The position numbers were made by a program, and so were the translations under genes. Under the pieces are notes generated by a model that worked only from the letters and a program-made list of their open reading frames with translations, did no database searches and was not told the origin of the DNA. This document shows positions 1 through 13,000 of a DNA stretch of 64,000 nt, one piece after another. Every line of letters begins with the position of its first letter. Position 1 is the stretch's first letter. The stretch comes from Aphanomyces cochlioides. Lineage: Eukaryota; Oomycota; Saprolegniomycetes; Saprolegniales; Verrucalvaceae. The stretch is taken from contig JAHQRK010000043.1 of the NCBI GenBank assembly GCA_019828595.1, forward strand, positions 1 to 64,000, given 5' to 3'.

Positions 1-179
1 CAAGTTGATGCTTGGTCGTCCACCACACGAGCATGACACCTTTCAAACATGCCAGACGTGGCGAGTGGGTATCTCGATGGGGTGATGTGCATGTGGCACG
101 TGGGTACCAAAAGTGGAGAAAAAGTGGCATCGAGATGCATTTTGTGGGGTATGATTTGGACTATCGCGTGTTGATTTCG

Positions 180-199
180 GACCAAGTTGATGCTTGGTC
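180..199. repeat. Satellite dyad 1 (7-bp arms, 6-nt spacer), example unit
   Basis: GACCAAG at 180-186 and CTTGGTC at 193-199 are perfect reverse complements around TTGATG. The same dyad recurs in essentially every monomer of all five satellite blocks. It could extrude as a short hairpin or serve as a two-fold symmetric protein site. Its presence is seen directly; any function is inference. Confidence 0.9.
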
Positions 200-252
200 G
201 TCCACCACACGAGCATGACACCTTTCAAACATGCCAGACGTGGCGAGTGGGT

Positions 253-271
253 ATCTCGATGGGGTCGAGAT
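253..271. repeat. Satellite dyad 2 (7-bp arms, 5-nt loop), example unit
   Basis: ATCTCGA at 253-259 and TCGAGAT at 265-271 are perfect reverse complements around TGGGG. A CACGTG hexamer lies a little downstream, followed by GGTACC. The dyad is conserved in nearly all monomers; the first unit of the window is an exception because its second arm is deleted. Confidence 0.9.
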
Positions 272-3200
272 GTGCATGTGGCACGTGGGTACCAAGTGGA
301 GAAAAAGTGGCATCGAGATGCATTTTGTGGGGTATGATTTGGACTATCGCGTGTTGATTTCGGACCAAGTTGATGCTTGGTCGTCCACCACACGAGCATG
401 ACACCTTTCAAACATGCCAGACGTGGCGAGTGGGTATCTCGATGGGGTCGAGATGTGCATGTGGCACGTGGGTACCAAAAGTGGAGAAAAAGTGGCATCG
501 AGATGCATTTTGTGGGGTATGATTGGGACTATCGCGTGTTGATTTCGGACCAAGTTGATGCTTGGTCGTCCACCACACGAGCATGACACCCTTTCAAACA
601 TGCCAGACGTGGCGAGTGGGTATCTCGATGGGGTCGAGATGTGCATGTGGCACGTGGGTACCAAGTGGAGAAAAAGTGGCATCGAGATGCATTTTGTGGG
701 GTATGATTGGGACTATCGCGTGTTGATTTCGGACCAAGTTGATGCTTGGTCGTCCACCACACGAGCATGACACCTTTCAAACATGCCAGACGTGGCGAGT
801 GGGTATCTCGATGGGGTCGAGATGTGCATGTGGCACGTGGGTACCAAAGTGGAGAAAAAGTGGCATCGAGATGCATTTTGTGGGGTATGATTTGGACTAT
901 CGCGTGTTGATTTCGGACCAAGTTGATGCTTGGTCGTCCACCACACGAGCATGACACCTTTCAAACATGCCAGACGTGGCGAGTGGGTATCTCGATGGGG
1001 TCGAGATGTGCATGTGGCACGTGGGTACCAAAAGTGGAGAAAAAGTGGCATCGAGATGCATTTTGTGGGATATGATTGGGACTATCGCGTGTTGATTTCG
1101 GACCAAGTTGATGCTTGGTCGTCCACCACACGAGCATGACACCTTTCAAACATGCCAGACGTGGCGAGTGGGTATCTCGATGGGGTCGAGATGTGCATGT
1201 GGCACGTGGGTACCAAAAGTGGAGAAAAAGTGGCATCGAGATGCATTTTGTGGGGTATGATTTGGACTATCGCGTGTTGATTTCGGACCAAGTTGATGCT
1301 TGGTCGTCCACCACACGAGCATGACACCTTTCAAACATGCCAGACGTGGCGAGTGGGTATCTCGATGGGGTCGAGATGTGCATGTGGCACGTGGGTACCA
1401 AGTGGAGAAAAAGTGGCATCGAGATGCATTTTGTGGGGTATGATTTGGACTATCGCGTGTTGATTTCGGACCAAGTTGATGCTTGGTCGTCCACCACACG
1501 AGCATGACACCTTTCAAACATGCCAGACGTGGCGAGTGGGTATCTCGATGGGGTCGAGATGTGCATGTGGCACGTGGGTACCAAAAGTGGAGAAAAAGTG
1601 GCATCGAGATGCATTTTGTGGGGTATGATTTGGACTATCGCGTGTTGATTTCGGACCAAGTTGATGCTTGGTCGTCCACCACACGAGCATGACACCTTTC
1701 AAACATGCCAGACGTGGCGAGTGGGTATCTCGATGGGGTCGAGATGTGCATGTGGCACGTGGGTACCAAGTGGAGAAAAAGTGGCATCGAGATGCATTTT
1801 GTGGGGTATGATTTGGACTATCGCGTGTTGATTTCGGACCAAGTTGATGCTTGGTCGTCCACCACACGAGCATGACACCTTTCAAACATGCCAGACGTGG
1901 CGAGTGGGTATCTCGATGGGGTCGAGATGTGCATGTGGCACTTGGGTACCAAAAGTGGAGAAAAAGTGGCATCGAGATGCATTTTGTGGGGTATGATTTG
2001 GACTATCGCGTGTTGATTTCGGACCAAGTTGATGCTTGGTCGTCCACCACACGAGCATGACACCTTTCAAACATGCCAGACGTGGCGAGTGGGTATCTCG
2101 ATGGGGTCGAGATGTGCATGTGGCACGTGGGTACCAAAAGTGGAGAAAAAGTGGCATCGAGATGCATTTTGTGGGGTATGATTTGGACTATCGCGTGTTG
2201 ATTTCGGACCAAGTTGATGCTTGGTCGTCCACCACACGAGCATGACACCTTTCAAACATGCCAGACGTGGCGAGTGGGTATCTCGATGGGGTCGAGATGT
2301 GCATGTGGCACGTGGGTACCAAGTGGAGAAAAAGTGGCATCGAGATGCATTTTGTGGGGTATGATTTGGACTATCGCGTGTTGATTTCGGACCAAGTTGA
2401 TGCTTGGTCGTCCACCACACGAGCATGACACCTTTCAAACATGCCAGACGTGGCGAGTGGGTATCTCGATGGGGTCGAGATGTGCATGTGGCACGTGGGT
2501 ACCAAGTGGAGAAAAAGTGGCATCGAGATGCATTTTGTGGGGTATGATTTGGACTATCGCGTGTTGATTTCGGACCAAGTTGATGCTTGGTCGTCCACCA
2601 CACGAGCATGACACCTTTCAAACATGCCAGACGTGGCGAGTGGGTATCTCGATGGGGTCGAGATGTGCATGTGGCACGTGGGTACCAAAAGTGGAGAAAA
2701 AGTGGCATCGAGATGCATTTTGTGGGGTATGATTTGGACTATCGCGTGTTGATTTCGGACCAAGTTGATGCTTGGTCGTCCACCACACGAGCATGACACC
2801 TTTCAAACATGCCAGACGTGGCGAGTGGGTATCTCGATGGGGTCGAGATGTGCATGTGGCACGTGGGTACCAAAAGTGGAGAAAAAAGTGGCATCGAGAT
2901 GCATTTTGTGGGGTATGATTTGGACTATCGCGTGTTGATTTCGGACCAAGTTGATGCTTGGTCGTCCACCACACGAGCATGACACCTTTCAAACATGCCA
3001 GACGTGGCGAGTGGGTATCTCGATGGGGTCGAGATGTGCATGTGGCACGTGGGTACCAAAAGTGGAGAAAAAGTGGCATCGAGATGCATTTTGTGGGGTA
3101 TGATTTGGACTATCGCGTGTTGATTTCGGACCAAGTTGATGCTTGGTCGTCCACCACACGAGCATGACACCTTTCAAACATGCCAGACGTGGCGAGTGGG

Positions 3201-6200
3201 TATCTCGATGGGGTCGAGATGTGCATGTGGCACGTGGGTACCAAAAGTGGAGAAAAAGTGGCATCGAGATGCATTTTGTGGGGTATGATTTGGACTATCG
3301 CGTGTTGATTTCGGACCAAGTTGATGCTTGGTCGTCCACCACACGAGCATGACACCTTTCAAACATGCCAGACGTGGCGAGTGGGTATCTCGATGGGGTC
3401 GAGATGTGCATGTGGCACGTGGGTACCAAAAGTGGAGAAAAAGTGGCATCGAGATGCATTTTGTGGGGTATGATTTGGACTATCGCGTGTTGATTTCGGA
3501 CCAAGTTGATGCTTGGTCGTCCACCACACGAGCATGACACCTTTCAAACATGCCAGACGTGGCGAGTGGGTATCTCGATGGGGTCGAGATGTGCATGTGG
3601 CACGTGGGTACCAAGTGGAGAAAAAGTGGCATCGAGATGCATTTTGTGGGGTATGATTGGGACTATCGCGTGTTGATTTCGGACCAAGTTGATGCTTGGT
3701 CGTCCACCACACGAGCATGACACCTTTCAAACATGCCAGACGTGGCGAGTGGGTATCTCGATGGGGTCGAGATGTGCATGTGGCACGTGGGTACCAAAAG
3801 TGGAGAAAAAGTGGCATCGAGATGCATTTTGTGGGGTATGATTTGGACTATCGCGTGTTGATTTCGGACCAAGTTGATGCTTGGTCGTCCACCACACGAG
3901 CATGACACCTTTCAAACATGCCAGACGTGGCGAGTGGGTATCTCGATGGGGTCGAGATGTGCATGTGGCACGTGGGTACCAAGTGGAGAAAAAGTGGCAT
4001 CGAGATGCATTTTGTGGGGTATGATTTGGACTATCGCGTGTTGATTTCGGACCAAGTTGATGCTTGGTCGTCCACCACACGAGCATGACACCTTTCAAAC
4101 ATGCCAGACGTGGCGAGTGGGTATCTCGATGGGGTCGAGATGTGCATGTGGCACGTGGGTACCAAGTGGAGAAAAAGTGGCATCGAGATGCATTTTGTGG
4201 GGTATGATTGGGACTATCGCGTGTTGATTTCGGACCAAGTTGATGCTTGGTCGTCCACCACACGAGCATGACACCTTTCAAACATGCCAGACGTGGCGAG
4301 TGGGTATCTCGATGGGGTCGAGATGTGCATGTGGCACGTGGGTACCAAGTGGAGAAAAAGTGGCATCGAGATGCATTTTGTGGGGTATGATTGGGACTAT
4401 CGCGTGTTGATTTCGGACCAAGTTGATGCTTGGTCGTCCACCACACGAGCATGACACCTTTCAAACATGCCAGACGTGGCGAGTGGGTATCTCGATGGGG
4501 TCGAGATGTGCATGTGGCACGTGGGTACCAAGTGGAGAAAAAGTGGCATCGAGATGCATTTTGTGGGGTATGATTTGGACTATCGCGTGTTGATTTCGGA
4601 CCAAGTTGATGCTTGGTCGTCCACCACACGAGCATGACACCTTTCAAACATGCCAGACGTGGCGAGTGGGTATCTCGATGGGGTCGAGATGTGCATGTGG
4701 CACGTGGGTACCAAAAGTGGAGAAAAAGTGGCATCGAGATGCATTTTGTGGGGTATGATTTGGACTATCGCGTGTTGATTTCGGACCAAGTTGATGCTTG
4801 GTCGTCCACCACACGAGCATGACACCTTTCAAACATGCCAGACGTGGCGAGTGGGTATCTCGATGGGGTCGAGATGTGCATGTGGCACGTGGGTACCAAA
4901 AGTGGAGAAAAAGTGGCATCGAGATGCATTTTGTGGGGTATGATTGGGACTATCGCGTGTTGATTTCGGACCAAGTTGATGCTTGGTCGTCCACCACACG
5001 AGCATGACACCTTTCAAACATGCCAGACGTGGCGAGTGGGTATCTCGATGGGGTCGAGATGTGCATGTGGCACGTGGGTACCAAAAGTGGAGAAAAAGTG
5101 GCATCGAGATGCATTTTGTGGGGTATGATTTGGACTATCGCGTGTTGATTTCGGACCAAGTTGATGCTTGGTCGTCCACCACACGAGCATGACACCTTTC
5201 AAACATGCCAGACGTGGCGAGTGGGTATCTCGATGGGGTCGAGATGTGCATGTGGCACGTGGGTACCAAAAGTGGAGAAAAAGTGGCATCGAGATGCATT
5301 TTGTGGGGTATGATTTGGACTATCGCGTGTTGATTTCGGACCAAGTTGATGCTTGGTCGTCCACCACACGAGCATGACACCTTTCAAACATGCCAGACGT
5401 GGCGAGTGGGTATCTCGATGGGGTCGAGATGTGCATGTGGCACGTGGGTACCAAGTGGAGAAAAAGTGGCATCGAGATGCATTTTGTGGGGTATGATTTG
5501 GACTATCGCGTGTTGATTTCGGACCAAGTTGATGCTTGGTCGTCCACCACACGAGCATGACACCTTTCAAACATGCCAGACGTGGCGAGTGGGTATCTCG
5601 ATGGGGTCGAGATGTGCATGTGGCACGTGGGTACCAAGTGGAGAAAAAGTGGCATCGAGATGCATTTTGTGGGGTATGATTTGGACTATCGCGTGTTGAT
5701 TTCGGACCAAGTTGATGCTTGGTCGTCCACCACACGAGCATGACACCTTTCAAACATGCCAGACGTGGCGAGTGGGTATCTCGATGGGGTCGAGATGTGC
5801 ATGTGGCACGTGGGTACCAAGTGGAGAAAAAGTGGCATCGAGATGCATTTTGTGGGGTATGATTTGAACTATCGCGTGTTGATTTCGGACCAAGTTGATG
5901 CTTGGTCGTCCACCACACGAGCATGACACCTTTCAAACATGCCAGACGTGGCGAGTGGGTATCTCGATGGGGTCGAGATGTGCATGTGGCACGTGGGTAC
6001 CAAAAGTGGAGAAAAAGTGGCATCGAGATGCATTTTGTGGGGTATGATTTGGACTATCGCGTGTTGATTTCGGACCAAGTTGATGCTTGGTCGTCCACCA
6101 CACGAGCATGACACCTTTCAAACATGCCAGACGTGGCGAGTGGGTATCTCGATGGGGTCGAGATGTGCATGTGGCACGTGGGTACCAAAAGTGGAGAAAA

Positions 6201-6826
6201 AGTGGCATCGAGATGCATTTTGTGGGGTATGATTTGGACTATCGCGTGTTGATTTCGGACCAAGTTGATGCTTGGTCGTCCACCACACGAGCATGACACC
6301 TTTCAAACATGCCAGACGTGGCGAGTGGGTATCTCGATGGGGTCGAGATGTGCATGTGGCACGTGGGTACCAAAAGTGGAGAAAAAGTGGCATCGAGATG
6401 CATTTTGTGGGGTATGATTTGGACTATCGCGTGTTGATTTCGGACCAAGTTGATGCTTGGTCGTCCACCACACGAGCATGACACCTTTCAAACATGCCAG
6501 ACGTGGCGAGTGGGTATCTCGATGGGGTCGAGATGTGCATGTGGCACGTGGGTACCAAAAGTGGAGAAAAAGTGGCATCGAGATGCATTTTGTGGGGTAT
6601 GATTTGGACTATCGCGTGTTGATTTCGGACCAAGTTGATGCTTGGTCGTCCACCACACGAGCATGACACCTTTCAAACATGCCAGACGTGGCGAGTGGGT
6701 ATCTCGATGGGGTCGAGATGTGCATGTGGCACGTGGGTACCAAAAGTGGAGAAAAAGTGGCATCGAGATGCATTTTGTGGGGTATGATTTGGACTATCGC
6801 GTGTTGATTTCGGACCAAGTTGATGC

Positions 6827-7033
6827 TTGGTCGTCCACCACACGAGCATGACACCTTTCAAACATGCCAGACGTGGCGAGTGGGTATCTCGATGGGGTCG
6901 AGATGTGCATGTGGCACGTGGGTACCAAGTGGAAAAAAGTGGCATCGAGATGCATTTTGTGGGGTATGATTTGGACTATCGCGTGTTGATTTCGGACCAA
7001 GTTGATGCTTGGTCGTCCACCACACGAGCATGA
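6827..7033. repeat. Rare satellite variant unit (left copy)
   Basis: This unit has the short CCAAGTGG form and in addition reads GTGGAAAAAAGTGG instead of GTGGAGAAAAAGTGG, losing a further base. The same double variant occurs in only one other place that I saw, 21408-21614. In both places it is preceded by five ordinary 185-bp units. Confidence 0.85.
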
Positions 7034-10000
7034 CACCTTTCAAACATGCCAGACGTGGCGAGTGGGTATCTCGATGGGGTCGAGATGTGCATGTGGCACG
7101 TGGGTACCAAAAGTGGAGAAAAAGTGGCATCGAGATGCATTTTGTGGGGTATGATTTGGACTATCGCGTGTTGATTTCGGACCAAGTTGATGCTTGGTCG
7201 TCCACCACACGAGCATGACACCTTTCAAACATGCCAGACGTGGCGAGTGGGTATCTCGATGGGGTCGAGATGTGCATGTGGCACGTGGGTACCAAGTGGA
7301 GAAAAAGTGGCATCGAGATGCATTTTGTGGGGTATGATTTGGACTATCGCGTGTTGATTTCGGACCAAGTTGATGCTTGGTCGTCCACCACACGAGCATG
7401 ACACCTTTCAAACATGCCAGACGTGGCGAGTGGGTATCTCGATGGGGTCGAGATGTGCATGTGGCACGTGGGTACCAAAAGTGGAGAAAAAGTGGCATCG
7501 AGATGCATTTTGTGGGGTATGATTGGACTATCGCGTGTTGATTTCGGACCAAGTTGATGCTTGGTCGTCCACCACACGAGCATGACACCTTTCAAACATG
7601 CCAGACGTGGCGAGTGGGTATCTCGATGGGGTCGAGATGTGCATGTGGCACGTGGGTACCAAGTGGAGAAAAAGTGGCATCGAGATGCATTTTGTGGGGT
7701 ATGATTTGGACTATCGCGTGTTGATTTCGGACCAAGTTGATGCTTGGTCGTCCACCACACGAGCATGACACCTTTCAAACATGCCAGACGTGGCGAGTGG
7801 GTATCTCGATGGGGTCGAGATGTGCATGTGGCACGTGGGTACCAAAAGTGGAGAAAAAGTGGCATCGAGATGCATTTTGTGGGGTATGATTTGGACTATC
7901 GCGTGTTGATTTCGGACCAAGTTGATGCTTGGTCGTCCACCACACGAGCATGACACCTTTCAAACATGCCAGACGTGGCGAGTGGGTATCTCGATGGGGT
8001 CGAGATGTGCATGTGGCACGTGGGTACCAAAAGTGGAGAAAAAGTGGCATCGAGATGCATTTTGTGGGGTATGATTTGGACTATCGCGTGTTGATTTCGG
8101 ACCAAGTTGATGCTTGGTCGTCCACCACACGAGCATGACACCTTTCAAACATGCCAGACGTGGCGAGTGGGTATCTCGATGGGGTCGAGATGTGCATGTG
8201 GCACGTGGGTACCAAAAGTGGAGAAAAAGTGGCATCGAGATGCATTTTGTGGGGTATGATTTGGACTATCGCGTGTTGATTTCGGACCAAGTTGATGCTT
8301 GGTCGTCCACCACACGAGCATGACACCTTTCAAACATGCCAGACGTGGCGAGTGGGTATCTCGATGGGGTCGAGATGTGCATGTGGCACGTGGGTACCAA
8401 AAGTGGAGAAAAAGTGGCATCGAGATGCATTTTGTGGGGTATGATTTGGACTATCGCGTGTTGATTTCGGACCAAGTTGATGCTTGGTCGTCCACCACAC
8501 GAGCATGACACCTTTCAAACATGCCAGACGTGGCGAGTGGGTATCTCGATGGGGTCGAGATGTGCATGTGGCACGTGGGTACCAAGTGGAGAAAAAGTGG
8601 CATCGAGATGCATTTTGTGGGGTATGATTGGGACTATCGCGTGTTGATTTCGGACCAAGTTGATGCTTGGTCGTCCACCACACGAGCATGACACCTTTCA
8701 AACATGCCAGACGTGGCGAGTGGGTATCTCGATGGGGTCGAGATGTGCATGTGGCACGTGGGTACCAAAAGTGGAGAAAAAGTGGCATCGAGATGCATTT
8801 TGTGGGGTATGATTTGGACTATCGCGTGTTGATTTCGGACCAAGTTGATGCTTGGTCGTCCACCACACGAGCATGACACCTTTCAAACATGCCAGACGTG
8901 GCGAGTGGGTATCTCGATGGGGTCGAGATGTGCATGTGGCACGTGGGTACCAAAAGTGGAGAAAAAGTGGCATCGAGATGCATTTTGTGGGGTATGATTT
9001 GGACTATCGCGTGTTGATTTCGGACCAAGTTGATGCTTGGTCGTCCACCACACGAGCATGACACCTTTCAAACATGCCAGACGTGGCGAGTGGGTATCTC
9101 GATGGGGTCGAGATGTGCATGTGGCACGTGGGTACCAAAAGTGGAGAAAAAGTGGCATCGAGATGCATTTTGTGGGGTATGATTTGGACTATCGCGTGTT
9201 GATTTCGGACCAAGTTGATGCTTGGTCGTCCACCACACGAGCATGACACCTTTCAAACATGCCAGACGTGGCGAGTGGGTATCTCGATGGGGTCGAGATG
9301 TGCATGTGGCACGTGGGTACCAAAAGTGGAGAAAAAGTGGCATCGAGATGCATTTTGTGGGGTATGATTTGGACTATCGCGTGTTGATTTCGGACCAAGT
9401 TGATGCTTGGTCGTCCACCACACGAGCATGACACCTTTCAAACATGCCAGACGTGGCGAGTGGGTATCTCGATGGGGTCGAGATGTGCATGTGGCACGTG
9501 GGTACCAAAAGTGGAGAAAAAGTGGCATCGAGATGCATTTTGTGGGGTATGATTTGGACTATCGCGTGTTGATTTCGGACCAAGTTGATGCTTGGTCGTC
9601 CACCACACGAGCATGACACCTTTCAAACATGCCAGACGTGGCGAGTGGGTATCTCGATGGGGTCGAGATGTGCATGTGGCACGTGGGTACCAAAAGTGGA
9701 GAAAAAGTGGCATCGAGATGCATTTTGTGGGGTATGATTTGGACTATCGCGTGTTGATTTCGGACCAAGTTGATGCTTGGTCGTCCACCACACGAGCATG
9801 ACACCTTTCAAACATGCCAGACGTGGCGAGTGGGTATCTCGATGGGGTCGAGATGTGCATGTGGCACGTGGGTACCAAAAGTGGAGAAAAAGTGGCATCG
9901 AGATGCATTTTGTGGGGTATGATTTGGACTATCGCGTGTTGATTTCGGACCAAGTTGATGCTTGGTCGTCCACCACACGAGCATGACACCTTTCAAACAT

Positions 10001-13000
10001 GCCAGACGTGGCGAGTGGGTATCTCGATGGGGTCGAGATGTGCATGTGGCACGTGGGTACCAAAAGTGGAGAAAAAGTGGCATCGAGATGCATTTTGTGG
10101 GGTATGATTTGGACTATCGCGTGTTGATTTCGGACCAAGTTGATGCTTGGTCGTCCACCACACGAGCATGACACCTTTCAAACATGCCAGACGTGGCGAG
10201 TGGGTATCTCGATGGGGTCGAGATGTGCATGTGGCACGTGGGTACCAAAAGTGGAGAAAAAGTGGCATCGAGATGCATTTTGTGGGGTATGATTTGGACT
10301 ATCGCGTGTTGATTTCGGACCAAGTTGATGCTTGGTCGTCCACCACACGAGCATGACACCTTTCAAACATGCCAGACGTGGCGAGTGGGTATCTCGATGG
10401 GGTCGAGATGTGCATGTGGCACGTGGGTACCAAGTGGAGAAAAAGTGGCATCGAGATGCATTTTGTGGGGTATGATTGGGACTATCGCGTGTTGATTTCG
10501 GACCAAGTTGATGCTTGGTCGTCCACCACACGAGCATGACACCTTTCAAACATGCCAGACGTGGCGAGTGGGTATCTCGATGGGGTCGAGATGTGCATGT
10601 GGCACGTGGGTACCAAAAGTGGAGAAAAAGTGGCATCGAGATGCATTTTGTGGGGTATGATTTGGACTATCGCGTGTTGATTTCGGACCAAGTTGATGCT
10701 TGGTCGTCCACCACACGAGCATGACACCTTTCAAACATGCCAGACGTGGCGAGTGGGTATCTCGATGGGGTCGAGATGTGCATGTGGCACGTGGGTACCA
10801 AAAGTGGAGAAAAAGTGGCATCGAGATGCATTTTGTGGGGTATGATTTGGACTATCGCGTGTTGATTTCGGACCAAGTTGATGCTTGGTCGTCCACCACA
10901 CGAGCATGACACCTTTCAAACATGCCAGACGTGGCGAGTGGGTATCTCGATGGGGTCGAGATGTGCATGTGGCACGTGGGTACCAAAAGTGGAGAAAAAG
11001 TGGCATCGAGATGCATTTTGTGGGGTATGATTTGGACTATCGCGTGTTGATTTCGGACCAAGTTGATGCTTGGTCGTCCACCACACGAGCATGACACCTT
11101 TCAAACATGCCAGACGTGGCGAGTGGGTATCTCGATGGGGTCGAGATGTGCATGTGGCACGTGGGTACCAAAAGTGGAGAAAAAGTGGCATCGAGATGCA
11201 TTTTGTGGGGTATGATTTGGACTATCGCGTGTTGATTTCGGACCAAGTTGATGCTTGGTCGTCCACCACACGAGCATGACACCTTTCAAACATGCCAGAC
11301 GTGGCGAGTGGGTATCTCGATGGGGTCGAGATGTGCATGTGGCACGTGGGTACCAAAAGTGGAGAAAAAGTGGCATCGAGATGCATTTTGTGGGGTATGA
11401 TTTGGACTATCGCGTGTTGATTTCGGACCAAGTTGATGCTTGGTCGTCCACCACACGAGCATGACACCTTTCAAACATGCCAGACGTGGCGAGTGGGTAT
11501 CTCGATGGGGTCGAGATGTGCATGTGGCACGTGGGTACCAAAAGTGGAGAAAAAGTGGCATCGAGATGCATTTTGTGGGGTATGATTTGGACTATCGCGT
11601 GTTGATTTCGGACCAAGTTGATGCTTGGTCGTCCACCACACGAGCATGACACCTTTCAAACATGCCAGACGTGGCGAGTGGGTATCTCGATGGGGTCGAG
11701 ATGTGCATGTGGCACGTGGGTACCAAAAGTGGAGAAAAAGTGGCATCGAGATGCATTTTGTGGGGTATGATTTGGACTATCGCGTGTTGATTTCGGACCA
11801 AGTTGATGCTTGGTCGTCCACCACACGAGCATGACACCTTTCAAACATGCCAGACGTGGCGAGTGGGTATCTCGATGGGGTCGAGATGTGCATGTGGCAC
11901 GTGGGTACCAAAAGTGGAGAAAAAGTGGCATCGAGATGCATTTTGTGGGGTATGATTTGGACTATCGCGTGTTGATTTCGGACCAAGTTGATGCTTGGTC
12001 GTCCACCACACGAGCATGACACCTTTCAAACATGCCAGACGTGGCGAGTGGGTATCTCGATGGGGTCGAGATGTGCATGTGGCACGTGGGTACCAAAAGT
12101 GGAGAAAAAGTGGCATCGAGATGCATTTTGTGGGGTATGATTTGGACTATCGCGTGTTGATTTCGGACCAAGTTGATGCTTGGTCGTCCACCACACGAGC
12201 ATGACACCTTTCAAACATGCCAGACGTGGCGAGTGGGTATCTCGATGGGGTCGAGATGTGCATGTGGCACGTGGGTACCAAAAGTGGAGAAAAAGTGGCA
12301 TCGAGATGCATTTTGTGGGGTATGATTTGGACTATCGCGTGTTGATTTCGGACCAAGTTGATGCTTGGTCGTCCACCACACGAGCATGACACCTTTCAAA
12401 CATGCCAGACGTGGCGAGTGGGTATCTCGATGGGGTCGAGATGTGCATGTGGCACGTGGGTACCAAAAGTGGAGAAAAAGTGGCATCGAGATGCATTTTG
12501 TGGGGTATGATTTGGACTATCGCGTGTTGATTTCGGACCAAGTTGATGCTTGGTCGTCCACCACACGAGCATGACACCTTTCAAACATGCCAGACGTGGC
12601 GAGTGGGTATCTCGATGGGGTCGAGATGTGCATGTGGCACGTGGGTACCAAAAGTGGAGAAAAAGTGGCATCGAGATGCATTTTGTGGGGTATGATTTGG
12701 ACTATCGCGTGTTGATTTCGGACCAAGTTGATGCTTGGTCGTCCACCACACGAGCATGACACCTTTCAAACATGCCAGACGTGGCGAGTGGGTATCTCGA
12801 TGGGGTCGAGATGTGCATGTGGCACGTGGGTACCAAAAGTGGAGAAAAAGTGGCATCGAGATGCATTTTGTGGGGTATGATTTGGACTATCGCGTGTTGA
12901 TTTCGGACCAAGTTGATGCTTGGTCGTCCACCACACGAGCATGACACCTTTCAAACATGCCAGACGTGGCGAGTGGGTATCTCGATGGGGTCGAGATGTG

